Shown: in pieces, positions 35,434 through 43,986 of the stretch
How positions within the stretch are numbered: position 1 is the stretch's first letter
How the letters are laid out: the number at the start of each line of letters is the position of its first letter
Source: Nitrospiraceae bacterium
GTDB lineage: Bacteria > Nitrospirota > Thermodesulfovibrionia > UBA6902
Assembly (NCBI GenBank): GCA_003599505.1
Contig: QZKO01000031.1
Coordinates: 1 to 59,195 of the forward strand
Direction: 5' to 3'
DNA length: 59,195 nucleotides
Program-made: the position numbers and the translations under genes
The notes under the pieces: model-generated
The model's database searches: none
What the model saw: only the letters and a program-made list of their open reading frames with translations
What the model was told of the DNA's origin: nothing

Positions 35434-36222
35434 ATGATCATCATCGGTGAAAAAATCAGCGTTATAGCCAAAAAAGTAAGAGAAGCGATGAACAGCCGCG
35501 ATCCCTTGCCCATACAGGAGCTTGCCATGGCGCAGTGGAAGGCCGGGGCGCATTTTATAGATGTTAATACAGGTCCGGCGGAGGAGAAGGGCGAGGAGTT
35601 GATGACATGGATGGTGCAGAGCATCCAGGAAAAAGTCCATGCGCCGCTCTGTCTCGACACTACCAACCCCCAGGCGCTTGAGGCCGGGCTGAAGGCACAT
35701 AATAATCAATGGGGAAGTCCTCTTATCAACTCGACTTCAAACGACCCCGAACGCTTCATCATGCTTGAGCTTGCCGCAAAATACAACGCGCAGATCATAG
35801 CGCTTACTGTCGGTAAAGGCGGTCTGCCGGCAGACGCTGAAGAAAGATGCGCCCTGGCCGCCGAGATTATGGCAAGGGCCGCTGAGTTCGGCGTGCCGCT
35901 TGAAAACATCTTCCTCGATCCCCTGATTCTCCAGGTCTGCACCACGCAGGACCAGGCTTTGCATTCTCTCAAGGCCATCAAGATGTTCCAGGAGCTGAAC
36001 GACCCTCCGATGAAGACGGTGGTCGGGCTCAGCAATATCTCAAACGGCGTCCCAAAGAATATGAGGGGACTCATAGACAGAGTATATTTGACGTTGTTAA
36101 TGTATGAGGGTCTTACAGCGGCAATCATGAACCCTCTTGATAAAGAGCTTATGGATGCGATGAAAACTACTGACGTGTTTATGGGAAAGACACTGTACGC
36201 GCATTCGTATCTGGAAATGTGA
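35434..36222 (+). CDS. acsE: Methyltetrahydrofolate:corrinoid/Fe-S protein methyltransferase
   Basis: A 262-residue dihydropteroate-synthase-fold enzyme. It moves the methyl group from methyl-tetrahydrofolate to the cobalt of the corrinoid protein AcsCD, the last step of the methyl branch. MIIIGEKISVIAK, HFIDVNTGPAEEKGEE (the folate-binding Asp) and PLCLDTTNPQALEAGL are typical, as is GLSNISNGVPKN. The length matches AcsE (about 262). It has a good ribosome binding site (AAAGGAG) and lies 69 bases before acsD, separated by a repeat. Confidence 0.94.
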   Translation: MIIIGEKISVIAKKVREAMNSRDPLPIQELAMAQWKAGAHFIDVNTGPAEEKGEELMTWMVQSIQEKVHAPLCLDTTNPQALEAGLKAHNNQWGSPLINSTSNDPERFIMLELAAKYNAQIIALTVGKGGLPADAEERCALAAEIMARAAEFGVPLENIFLDPLILQVCTTQDQALHSLKAIKMFQELNDPPMKTVVGLSNISNGVPKNMRGLIDRVYLTLLMYEGLTAAIMNPLDKELMDAMKTTDVFMGKTLYAHSYLEM

Positions 36223-36226
36223 ATTC

Positions 36227-36262
36227 AGCTATAAGCTTACAGCTAACAGCCATTAGCTTTTG
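36227..36262. repeat. AGCTATAAGCTTACAGC short-word repeat
   Basis: AGCTATAAGCTTACAGCTAACAGCCATTAGC, the same family as at 24181 and 31756. It lies in the 69-base gap between acsE and acsD and can form a small hairpin that may affect the balance of the two mRNAs. Confidence 0.6.
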
Positions 36263-36291
36263 AGTTTTAATTATTAATCACGGAGGTTGAT

Positions 36292-37233
36292 ATGTCATAC
36301 GTTGTTCCAAAGGAATCTTACAACGGGAAGGTCTTAAGCCTGGATTTCGGAAAAGGCGATAAAGCCGCGGTCATCGGCGGTGAAAACACGCTGCCGTTCC
36401 TTTCTTTTGAAGGTGACATTCCTAACCGGCCTGTTGTGGCTTATGAAATTCAGGATTGTCCTCCTGATGATTGGCCCGAAACGGTAAGGAACATGTACAA
36501 AGATGTCAGCGGAGACCCTGTTACATGGGCCAAACATTGCCGGAACAATTTAAACGCGAAAGCTGTTGCCCTCAGACTGGTCAGCACGCACCCCGACAGA
36601 GATAACCGCTCAGCTGAAGACGCGGCAAAGACAATAAAGGACGTACTGGCGGCTATTGACATACCTCTTATAATTCTCGGCTCCAACCACATTGAAAAAG
36701 ACGCGGCCGTGCTTGTCGCCGCGGCAGAGGCCGCGAGCGGATATAACTGTATCATCGGCAAGGCCCAGGAAGGAAATTACAAAACAATAGTAGCGGCGGC
36801 CCTCGCCCATAATCATAAACTGATCGCCATGTCCGAGCTCGATATCAACCTCGCGAAACAGTTGAACATACTGATAACCCAGATGGGCTTTGACAAGGAA
36901 AGGCTTATTACCGACCCGATGTGCTCGGCGCTCGGTTATGGTCTTGAATATACGTATTCGGTCATGGAAAGGATAAGGCTTGCCGGACTGCTCCAGAATG
37001 ACGCAACCATGCAGCCCCCGATACTCGGTGATGTCGGCATGTATGTCTGGAAGATAAAAGAAGTGTCCGCGCCTGAATCCGACGTCCCGGAATGGGGCTC
37101 CATTGAAGAAAGAGGCATTGCATGGGAAGCGGTTACGGCAACATCAATGCTTGTCGCGGGAACAAACCTGCTTATAATGAGACACCCGAAGTCTATAGAG
37201 ATTGTTGAGAAGACGATAGCGGAACTTTTTTGA
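36292..37233 (+). CDS. acsD: Corrinoid/iron-sulfur protein, small subunit
   Basis: A 313-residue AcsD, the small (delta) subunit of the corrinoid/iron-sulfur protein. It forms a TIM-barrel that pairs with AcsC and helps hold the cobamide. Diagnostic segments include DPVTWAKHCRNNLNAKAVALRLVSTHPD, IILGSNHIEKDAAVL, and DPMCSALGYGLEYTYSVMERIRL. The length is normal (about 310-325). It lies between acsE and acsC in the usual order, 41 bases before acsC, with the ribosome binding site GGAGG. Confidence 0.95.
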   Translation: MSYVVPKESYNGKVLSLDFGKGDKAAVIGGENTLPFLSFEGDIPNRPVVAYEIQDCPPDDWPETVRNMYKDVSGDPVTWAKHCRNNLNAKAVALRLVSTHPDRDNRSAEDAAKTIKDVLAAIDIPLIILGSNHIEKDAAVLVAAAEAASGYNCIIGKAQEGNYKTIVAAALAHNHKLIAMSELDINLAKQLNILITQMGFDKERLITDPMCSALGYGLEYTYSVMERIRLAGLLQNDATMQPPILGDVGMYVWKIKEVSAPESDVPEWGSIEERGIAWEAVTATSMLVAGTNLLIMRHPKSIEIVEKTIAELF

Positions 37234-37257
37234 TTTGAAATTTGAGATTTGAAATTA
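37232..37257. repeat. TTTGAAAT short-word tract
   Basis: GATTTGAAATTTGAGATTTGAAATTA is a run of three near-identical TTTGAAAT/TTTGAGAT words in the acsD-acsC gap. It is one of several short-word tracts, each built of a different word, that fill gaps in this window. Confidence 0.45.
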
Positions 37258-37274
37258 CTTACTGGAGGTAACCA

Positions 37275-38618
37275 ATGGCATTAACCGGAGTTCAGATATT
37301 CAAACTTCTCCCGAAAACGAACTGCAAGAAATGCGGGTTCCCCACCTGTCTTGCCTTTGCTATGGCGCTCGCGCAGGGGAAAGCCGACATTGCAAAATGT
37401 CCCGACGTTTCAGAGGAATCAAAGAAGGTCCTTGGCGAGGCCTCTGCCCCGCCGATAAGGACCTTCGATCTCGGCTCCGGCGCCAAAGCCGTAAAGGTGG
37501 GCGGAGAGACCGTCCTTTTCAGACATGACAAGAAATTCTTTAACCCTTGCGCCCTGGCGATAAACATTAAAGATAATCTGAGTGACGATGAGCTCGCTAA
37601 AAAAGCGGCGGAAGCCGCGAACTCGGAAATAGAGCGCGTGGGCCAAAAACTCAGGGTTGACGCCGTATCGGTTGAATACGCCTCAAACAGCAGCGCGCAA
37701 TACGAAAAAGCCGTAAAACTCGTTGCTGAAAAGGCCCCTGACGCATCCATCATTCTTAATTGTAAAGACGCCGCTGCTGCCGAAGCTGCGGTCAAGGCGG
37801 TCGCTGCCAGAAAACCCCTTGTCTACGGCGCGACAAATGAAAACGCCGGGGCCATGGCAAATATCGCGAAGACGCACTCTGTCCCTCTTTGCGCGTGCGC
37901 CCAGGGACTTGAGGCCTTAAGCGCGCTGACTGAAAAATTGCAGGGTTTGGGCGTAAACGATATCGTTCTTGATTCCGGCGCGAAATCCGCAAAGGAGATT
38001 ATCGATCACAACACTCAAATAAGACGCGCCGCCCTGAGAAAAGGTTTTAAGCCCCTTGGTTTCCCTGTTATTAATTTTGTATTAAGAGATAATTCAATAC
38101 AGGAGGTCTCAATTGCCTCTGTTGCGATAGCAAAATATGCTTCGATCGTTGTCCTGAGCAGCATCGAAAAGTGGAAAAACCTGGCCCTTTTCACATTAAG
38201 ACAGAACCTGTATACAGACCCGCAGGTACCGATGCAGGTGGAGCAGAAGATTTACAAAGTAGGAGAACCGGACGCTGCCGCTCCGCTTATGATTACGACA
38301 AACTTCTCTCTCACATACTTCATAGTATCGGGAGAGGTTGAAAACAGCAAGGTGCCGAGCTTCCTTGCCGTTATGGACTGTGAAGGCCTGTCGGTGCTCA
38401 CGGCATGGGCGGCAGGTAAATTTACAGCCGCCAAGATATCCCAGTTCATCAAGGACAGCGGGATAGAAAGCCAGGTCAGCCACAAGGAGCTTATAATCCC
38501 GGGACAGGTCGCCATCCTTAGCGGGGCGCTTGAGGACAAACTTGAGGGATGGAAGATAACCGTCGGGCCGAGGGAGGCAAACGCCATTCCTACTTTCCTG
38601 AAAAGCAGGACGGTGTAG
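37275..38618 (+). CDS. acsC: Corrinoid/iron-sulfur protein, large subunit
   Basis: A 447-residue AcsC (gamma subunit). The N-terminal four-cysteine motif (Cys17, Cys20, Cys25, Cys42 in TNCKKCGFPTCLAFA...AKCP) binds the 4Fe-4S cluster that keeps the cobalt reduced. The middle is a TIM barrel, and the C-terminal domain (about 330-447, with LSVLTAWAAGKFTA and ELIIPGQVAILSGALEDKL) binds the cobamide. It accepts the methyl group from AcsE and passes it to AcsB. Length and motifs are standard. A Fur-family gene separates it from acsB. Confidence 0.95.
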   Translation: MALTGVQIFKLLPKTNCKKCGFPTCLAFAMALAQGKADIAKCPDVSEESKKVLGEASAPPIRTFDLGSGAKAVKVGGETVLFRHDKKFFNPCALAINIKDNLSDDELAKKAAEAANSEIERVGQKLRVDAVSVEYASNSSAQYEKAVKLVAEKAPDASIILNCKDAAAAEAAVKAVAARKPLVYGATNENAGAMANIAKTHSVPLCACAQGLEALSALTEKLQGLGVNDIVLDSGAKSAKEIIDHNTQIRRAALRKGFKPLGFPVINFVLRDNSIQEVSIASVAIAKYASIVVLSSIEKWKNLALFTLRQNLYTDPQVPMQVEQKIYKVGEPDAAAPLMITTNFSLTYFIVSGEVENSKVPSFLAVMDCEGLSVLTAWAAGKFTAAKISQFIKDSGIESQVSHKELIIPGQVAILSGALEDKLEGWKITVGPREANAIPTFLKSRTV

Positions 38619-38698
38619 CCGGTTTTTGACAAGAACGGTTCTAATCTGATAATGTTTATAGTGTAATGCGGGGTATCCGAATTCCGCAATGGCAGTAT

Positions 38699-38730
38699 CT
38701 ATGTAAGGGCGTTTTGCAATACGCCCCTGC
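38699..38730. repeat. GTAAGGGCGT...ACGCCCCTGC imperfect palindrome
   Basis: ATGTAAGGGCGTTTTGCAATACGCCCCTGCGGG is an imperfect member of the GTAGGGGC palindrome family. It lies in the 158-base gap between acsC and the Fur-family gene, where it may act as a weak terminator or processing site. The gap holds no gene. Confidence 0.5.
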
Positions 38731-38776
38731 GGGCCCCGGGACGGCATAATCAAAAGACAGGATTCTTGGAGCTTCG

Positions 38777-39175
38777 ATGGAGAAGTACAGACAACTCAAT
38801 ATCAAGTTAACGCCCCAGCGCCTTGCTATTCTTGATTATTTGAGAGACAACACTAATCATCCATCGGCGGAAGACATATTCAAGGCCGTGAAAAAAAAAT
38901 TCCCGACAATGTCCTTTGCAACTGTCTATAACACGCTTGAGACTTTATTGAATAAGGGCGGCATTCACGAGCTGAAGATAGAGACCGGCAAGAAAAGATA
39001 TGATTATGACGTTACACCCCATCACCATATAATTTGCATTAAATGCAGGAAAATCGTCGATTTGTACAAAGATTACAAGATACCGCTTCCTGATGAAATA
39101 ACCAGGGAATTTGAATTGATAAATAAAACTGTTGAATTTTACGGTACTTGCCGTAATTGCAAAAAGCGTCATTAA
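38777..39175 (+). CDS. Fur-family transcriptional regulator (PerR-like)
   Basis: A 132-residue Fur-family repressor. The N-terminal winged helix includes LTPQRLAILDYLRDN and FPTMSFATVYNTLETLL (DNA recognition). The C-terminal half has HHHIICIKC (82-90), and two CxxC pairs (Cys87/Cys90 and Cys125/Cys128) form the structural zinc site, as in PerR and Fur. PerR senses peroxide through iron-catalysed histidine oxidation; the sequence alone cannot tell PerR from Fur. Its position between acsC and acsB suggests that the oxygen-sensitive CODH/ACS genes are controlled by peroxide or iron. Confidence 0.87.
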   Translation: MEKYRQLNIKLTPQRLAILDYLRDNTNHPSAEDIFKAVKKKFPTMSFATVYNTLETLLNKGGIHELKIETGKKRYDYDVTPHHHIICIKCRKIVDLYKDYKIPLPDEITREFELINKTVEFYGTCRNCKKRH

Positions 39176-39215
39176 TTTCAGAATATAGGTTTACTAATTA
39201 TTACAGGAGGTTGAA

Positions 39216-41429
39216 ATGTCAAAGATAATAGCCTCTGCCGCCATCAAGGCAGCACACGCGCTCGTTAACAGAGCAGAGGATATGCTTGAAAAGGCAATCG
39301 CAGAAAAAGGTAAGGATTTCGTGTTTGAATTCCCTGACACCGCTTTCTATCTTCCGATGATTTACGCGATGACTGCGTTTCCGGTGAAGACGCTTGCCGA
39401 CATGAAGGTCGCGCTCAGCATGACAAAAGAAATGCTTCACGAGGAGCCGGAGGAAAAGCTCTGGAAACCTTACCTCGGCGAGGCCCTCGATTCAGGGATG
39501 GCGACCCTTTTCGCTGAAGAGATTATTCTCGCCTTGAGATACATCAACGGCCTTGAACCCGCTGTCGATGCCGAAACCGGATACGTATATAACGGTTTCA
39601 TAACCGACACTATTCAGAGAAACCTCGGCATCCAGCTTGTCGACGGCAGGATGCCCGGTTTTGCCGCCATCATCGGAGCAGCCCCTGATGAAGATACCGC
39701 GGTCAAGATCGTCAGAGAGTTGCAGGAAAAGAATATACTTATTTTTCTTTCAGGCCAGGCAAAAGACAAAAACGGCGAAGTCACAAGCGTCACCAGACAA
39801 CTCCTGAGAAAGAATGTGGCCCTGGGCTGGGAGACATATATTGTCCCCCTCGGACCCGATACTGAACATACACTCTACGCCCTTGACTGGGCGATAAGGG
39901 CGTCGCTCATATTCGGCGGTAAAAAGCCCGGCGATTACAAAGAGCACCTCAAATATCAGAAAGACAGGGTCTTCGCGTTCGCGCTCGTGCTGGGCGAGCT
40001 TGACGACACCAAATGGTCTACCGGCGCGGGAGCGATAAACATGGGCTTCCCTGCCGTATGCGATACGGACGTGCCTGTAATCCATCCCACAGGCGTTTGC
40101 ACTTATGAACATGTGGACAAGGAATTTGATCACAGCAAGATCGTCCAGAAAGTAATCGAGGTAAGGGGTCTCAAGGTTACCGTTGAAAAACCGCCGATCC
40201 CGGTCTCATACGGCCCCGCGTTTGAGGGCGAGAGGATAAGGAAAGAAGACATGTTCGTAGAGTTCGGCGGACAGCGCTCACCGGCCTTTGAATGGGTGAG
40301 GACCAAAGAGCTGCACGAGATCGAAGACGGCAAGGTGATCATTGTCGGCACGGATGTTGAAGAAAGGTTTAAAAAAGGCGGTGTAATGCCTATGGCTGTT
40401 GTCATCGATGTCGCCGGCAGAAAGATGCAGAAAGATTTCGAGGCGATCATAGAGAGAAAACTCCATCACAATATCAATGAGGCCCAGGGACTCTGGCACA
40501 TGGGACAGCGCGACATCGTGTGGATGAGGATCAGCAACCAGGCATATAAAGACGGGATAACGCTGGAGCACCTCGGAGTCATACACAACGTAATGACGCA
40601 TAACAGGTTCAAATCGATTGTCGATAAGGTACAGGTAACGCTTTATGTAGATGAAAAGGACGTGCTCGGGCTCCAGGATGAAGCGCGGAAGGTATATAAG
40701 GAAAGGGACCACAGGCTTGCCGGTCTGACGGACGAATCTGTAGACACCTTCTATTCCTGCCTGCTGTGTCAGTCCTTTGCCCCCTCGCATGTTTGCGTCA
40801 TAAGCCCGGAGCGTCTCGGCCTTTGCGGCGCGTATAACTGGCTCGACACGAGGGCGGCGTTTGAAATCGACCCGACCGGGGGCAACCAGCCGATTTTAAA
40901 AGGCGAGGCCATGGACGCAACAAAAGGCAGATGGGCCGGGGTCGACAGCTATCTGAAAAGCAATTCCGCGGGCGCTGTAGAATCGTTGAACCTCTACACA
41001 ATAATGGACAATCCCATGACGTCCTGCGGCTGCTTTGAATGCATAGTCGCGATTATTCCCGAAGCCAATGGTGTAATGCTCGTGCAGAGAGGCCACACCG
41101 GGATGACCCCCGCGGGCATGAAGTTTTCCACGCTTGCCGGAACAGTCGGCGGCGGCACACAGAACCCCGGCTTCATGGGGATTGGAGTAAACTTTATTAC
41201 GAGCAAAAAATTCCTTTTCGCAGACGGCGGCATTAAAAGGATCGTTTGGATGACCAAGAACCTGAAAGAGAGGATCGGGGAAGACTTCAAAAAGAGGGCC
41301 GCAGAGGAAGGGGTACCCGATTTACTTGATAAGATTGCAGATGAAACAGTAGGAGAAGATTCTGAAAAAATCATGGAGTTCCTTGCAGGCGTCGGACACC
41401 CCGCGCTTGAAATGGACCCGATGTTTTAA
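39216..41429 (+). CDS. acsB: Acetyl-CoA synthase, CODH/ACS beta subunit
   Basis: A 737-residue bacterial-type acetyl-CoA synthase. It joins the methyl group from AcsCD, CO from CooS and CoA to make acetyl-CoA. The A-cluster ligands are all present: Cys515, Cys518, Cys527 and Cys537 for the 4Fe-4S centre and Cys604-Gly605-Cys606 for the nickel site; the 89-residue distance between the first and the CGC motif equals that of the Moorella enzyme. The full N-terminal domain that docks with CODH is present, unlike the shorter archaeal form. It has a strong ribosome binding site (AGGAGG) and is followed by cooS. Confidence 0.97.
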   Translation: MSKIIASAAIKAAHALVNRAEDMLEKAIAEKGKDFVFEFPDTAFYLPMIYAMTAFPVKTLADMKVALSMTKEMLHEEPEEKLWKPYLGEALDSGMATLFAEEIILALRYINGLEPAVDAETGYVYNGFITDTIQRNLGIQLVDGRMPGFAAIIGAAPDEDTAVKIVRELQEKNILIFLSGQAKDKNGEVTSVTRQLLRKNVALGWETYIVPLGPDTEHTLYALDWAIRASLIFGGKKPGDYKEHLKYQKDRVFAFALVLGELDDTKWSTGAGAINMGFPAVCDTDVPVIHPTGVCTYEHVDKEFDHSKIVQKVIEVRGLKVTVEKPPIPVSYGPAFEGERIRKEDMFVEFGGQRSPAFEWVRTKELHEIEDGKVIIVGTDVEERFKKGGVMPMAVVIDVAGRKMQKDFEAIIERKLHHNINEAQGLWHMGQRDIVWMRISNQAYKDGITLEHLGVIHNVMTHNRFKSIVDKVQVTLYVDEKDVLGLQDEARKVYKERDHRLAGLTDESVDTFYSCLLCQSFAPSHVCVISPERLGLCGAYNWLDTRAAFEIDPTGGNQPILKGEAMDATKGRWAGVDSYLKSNSAGAVESLNLYTIMDNPMTSCGCFECIVAIIPEANGVMLVQRGHTGMTPAGMKFSTLAGTVGGGTQNPGFMGIGVNFITSKKFLFADGGIKRIVWMTKNLKERIGEDFKKRAAEEGVPDLLDKIADETVGEDSEKIMEFLAGVGHPALEMDPMF

Positions 41430-41435
41430 GGCAGT

Positions 41436-41506
41436 TGAAGAGTTTGAGAGTTAAGGAGTTCAGGAGTTAACTCCACAACTCTATAACTCCGCAACTCATT
41501 AACTAA
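41436..41506. repeat. GAGTT / AACTC inverted short-word tract
   Basis: GAGTTTGAGAGTTAAGGAGTTCAGGAGTT on the left faces AACTCCACAACTCTATAACTCCGCAACTC on the right, so the mRNA between acsB and cooS can fold into a long hairpin. Its words differ from those of the other tracts but the design is the same. Confidence 0.65.
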
Positions 41507-41519
41507 TTTTGGAGGATAA

Positions 41520-43526
41520 ATGGACAAGGTAATGAAAAGCGCGGATATATCAGCGGAGAGAATACTCGAATGGGGTGAGGAGCGTAAAATAGATACCTGT
41601 TTTGAGCGGGCTGAAAAACTGAAGCCCTGCCCTATCGGCGAAACAGGGGCCTGCTGCAAAGTATGCCACATGGGGCCGTGCAGGCTTGTCGGCAAAAACG
41701 CGGAAGAAGAAGGACGCGGAGTTTGCGGAGCGCAGCTTCCTACAATCGCGGCAAGAAACCTGGTCCGGATGATCGCCGGCGGGACCGCGGCGCACTCCGA
41801 CCACGCGCGCGACATGGCGATGACCCTGCTGGCCGCCGCAACCGGTGAAGCGAAAGATTTCAAAATCACGGACGTAAAAAAACTCTACCGGGTCGCCGAT
41901 ATCATCGGGATTGAATTTGAAGGAAGGCCCGTCAATGATGTCGCGAAAGACGTGGCCCTTAAATTCATAGAAGATTTCGGCAGGCAAAACGGTGAAATCA
42001 ACTATGCAAAAAGGGCCCCGAAAAAGACCCTGGAGAGATGGAGGAAATGGGGCATCGTGCCCCGCGGCATCGACAGGGAAGTTGTTGAGGCCATGCACCG
42101 CACGAGCGTCGGCGTGGACCACGACCCGGACCACCTGCTGACACACGGATTAAAGACCGCTCTGGCCGACGGCTGGGGCGGCTGTATGGTTTCAACTGAT
42201 ATAACCGACATCCTCTTCGGAACTCCGAGGCCGGTCAAGGCTGAAGCGAGCTTCGGTATCTTCAAAGAAGATGAAGTCAACCTTGTCGTTCATGGTCATG
42301 AACCCACGCTCGCTGAAATAATCGTTGATGTTACATATGATCCGAAAATAATTGAATATGCGAAGTCCAGGGGCGCAAAAGGGATAAACCTCGGAGGCAT
42401 GTGCTGTACCGCGAATGAAGTCCTGATGAGGCACGGCATACCGACAGCCGGCGGTTTTACAAACCAGGAGCTCGGCATAATGACAGGGCTCGTTGATGCA
42501 TTAACAGTTGACGTTCAATGCATCATGCCTGCGATTGCCGAGCTGTCAAAAAAATTCCATACAAAGATAATCACAACAAGCAGAAAAGCTATGATACCCG
42601 GCGCGGTGCATGTTGAATATGACGAACACAATGCGCGTGAAATAGCGGAGAAGATCGTGAGAATGGCTATCGACAATTATCCGAACAGGACCAAACAGGG
42701 GAGCCATATCACTGATAAATTCCCCGTCATCGCGGGTTTCTCGCATGAATACATTGAATATATGCAGGGTGGCAGATGGCGCGGTTCCTTCAGGCCGCTG
42801 AATGACGCAATAATGGCAGGAAGGATCCGGGGTGTTGTCGGTCTCGCGGGATGTGATAATCCAAGAGTGCCGTCCCAGGGACTCCACAGATATCTTGCGA
42901 TCGAATTGATAAAAAATGACGTATTAATCGTCTCAACGGGCTGCGGTTCCGCCGCATGCGGCACCGCGGGGTACCTTACACCTGAAATGGCGCTGGAAAA
43001 TGCAGGTCCCGGACTTAGAGAGGTTTGTGAGGCGATTGGAATACCGCCGATCCTGCATCTCGGGGCATGTGTGGATAATTCAAGAATCTTAACGATTGCA
43101 ACCGCAATGGCTGCAGAGGGTGGACTTTCAGATGAAATCGGCGGCATGCCGGCAGTAGGCATAGCGCCGGAATGGATGTCTGAAAAGGCCATCGCGATCG
43201 GCTGTTATTTCGCGGCGTCAGGCGTTCCGGTAATTTTCGGAGGCGAATCCCCTGTCGGAGCGAGCAAGGAAGTAACAAAAATCATGACTGAAGTCTGGTT
43301 TGAAAGGTTTATGGGCGCGCTCCATTTTGAACCGGACCCTGAAAAGATGCTCGCTATGACTCTTGATTACATTGATAAGGCGCGCGCAAATCTGAAACTC
43401 AGGAAATACGAGCCGGGCAAATTCGGGGCCGAAAGGGTCCTCATGGATATGGCTGCAAGAAGAGAGATCGAAAGGGCGGCAGCGCCTCACGCGGGCGTCG
43501 GAGGTATAAATGAGTCTGAAAACTGA
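41520..43526 (+). CDS. cooS: Carbon monoxide dehydrogenase catalytic subunit
   Basis: A 668-residue Ni-Fe CODH (also called AcsA). It interconverts CO2 and CO. The N-terminal cysteine set CPIGETGACCKVCHMGPC (Cys37, 45, 46, 49, 54) and GVCGA supply the D- and B-clusters. Downstream segments with conserved cysteines (GGMCCTANEVLMRHG, VGLAGCDNPR, STGCGSAACGTAGY, HLGACVDNSR) supply the C-cluster ligands. The length (about 630-680) is normal. It overlaps the NuoE-like gene by 17 bases, which ties CO oxidation to the electron-transfer module. Together with acsB it forms the enzyme complex. Confidence 0.97.
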   Translation: MDKVMKSADISAERILEWGEERKIDTCFERAEKLKPCPIGETGACCKVCHMGPCRLVGKNAEEEGRGVCGAQLPTIAARNLVRMIAGGTAAHSDHARDMAMTLLAAATGEAKDFKITDVKKLYRVADIIGIEFEGRPVNDVAKDVALKFIEDFGRQNGEINYAKRAPKKTLERWRKWGIVPRGIDREVVEAMHRTSVGVDHDPDHLLTHGLKTALADGWGGCMVSTDITDILFGTPRPVKAEASFGIFKEDEVNLVVHGHEPTLAEIIVDVTYDPKIIEYAKSRGAKGINLGGMCCTANEVLMRHGIPTAGGFTNQELGIMTGLVDALTVDVQCIMPAIAELSKKFHTKIITTSRKAMIPGAVHVEYDEHNAREIAEKIVRMAIDNYPNRTKQGSHITDKFPVIAGFSHEYIEYMQGGRWRGSFRPLNDAIMAGRIRGVVGLAGCDNPRVPSQGLHRYLAIELIKNDVLIVSTGCGSAACGTAGYLTPEMALENAGPGLREVCEAIGIPPILHLGACVDNSRILTIATAMAAEGGLSDEIGGMPAVGIAPEWMSEKAIAIGCYFAASGVPVIFGGESPVGASKEVTKIMTEVWFERFMGALHFEPDPEKMLAMTLDYIDKARANLKLRKYEPGKFGAERVLMDMAARREIERAAAPHAGVGGINESEN

Positions 43527-43986
43527 TGAAATTATCGGGCACGTTGGCGGCGTATTAGAGGAGGGCCAGAAGAAAAGGGGGATATTGATCCACGCCTTTC
43601 AGAAGATACAGGAAGAGCATAATTATCTTCCTGAAGAAGAGCTGAGGAACTTGTCAAAGAATCTCGAAATCCCGCTTGCTGACGTTTACAGCACCGCCAC
43701 TTTCTACAAACAGTTTTACTTCACGCCCCGCGGCAGGAAGATAATCAGGGTATGCACCGGCACGGCCTGTCACGTGAGAGGCGCTTCAAAGGTCCTCAAC
43801 AAGATCAAGGACGAATTCAATATTGAGGAAGGCGAGACGACCCCTGACCTTGCTATGACGCTTGAGACTGTAGGCTGCATCGGCTGCTGCGGCCTCGCGC
43901 CGGTGGCCACGATAAACGAAGACATAGTCGGCGAGATAGACGCCAAAAAGGTTGAAGAGGTTATTGAGGTGATAAAAGGTGAATAA
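43510..43986 (+). CDS. NuoE-like [2Fe-2S] subunit
   Basis: A 158-residue thioredoxin-like ferredoxin of the NuoE/HydC type. The four cluster ligands are Cys82, Cys87 (VCTGTACHVRG), Cys123 and Cys127 (VGCIGCCGLAP). It pairs with NuoF-like subunits to pass electrons from or to NADH. It overlaps cooS by 17 bases and the NuoF-like gene by 8 bases, so all three are probably made together. The other Nuo genes of complex I are not next to it, so it belongs to a soluble complex rather than the membrane enzyme. Confidence 0.92.
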   Translation: MSLKTDEIIGHVGGVLEEGQKKRGILIHAFQKIQEEHNYLPEEELRNLSKNLEIPLADVYSTATFYKQFYFTPRGRKIIRVCTGTACHVRGASKVLNKIKDEFNIEEGETTPDLAMTLETVGCIGCCGLAPVATINEDIVGEIDAKKVEEVIEVIKGE

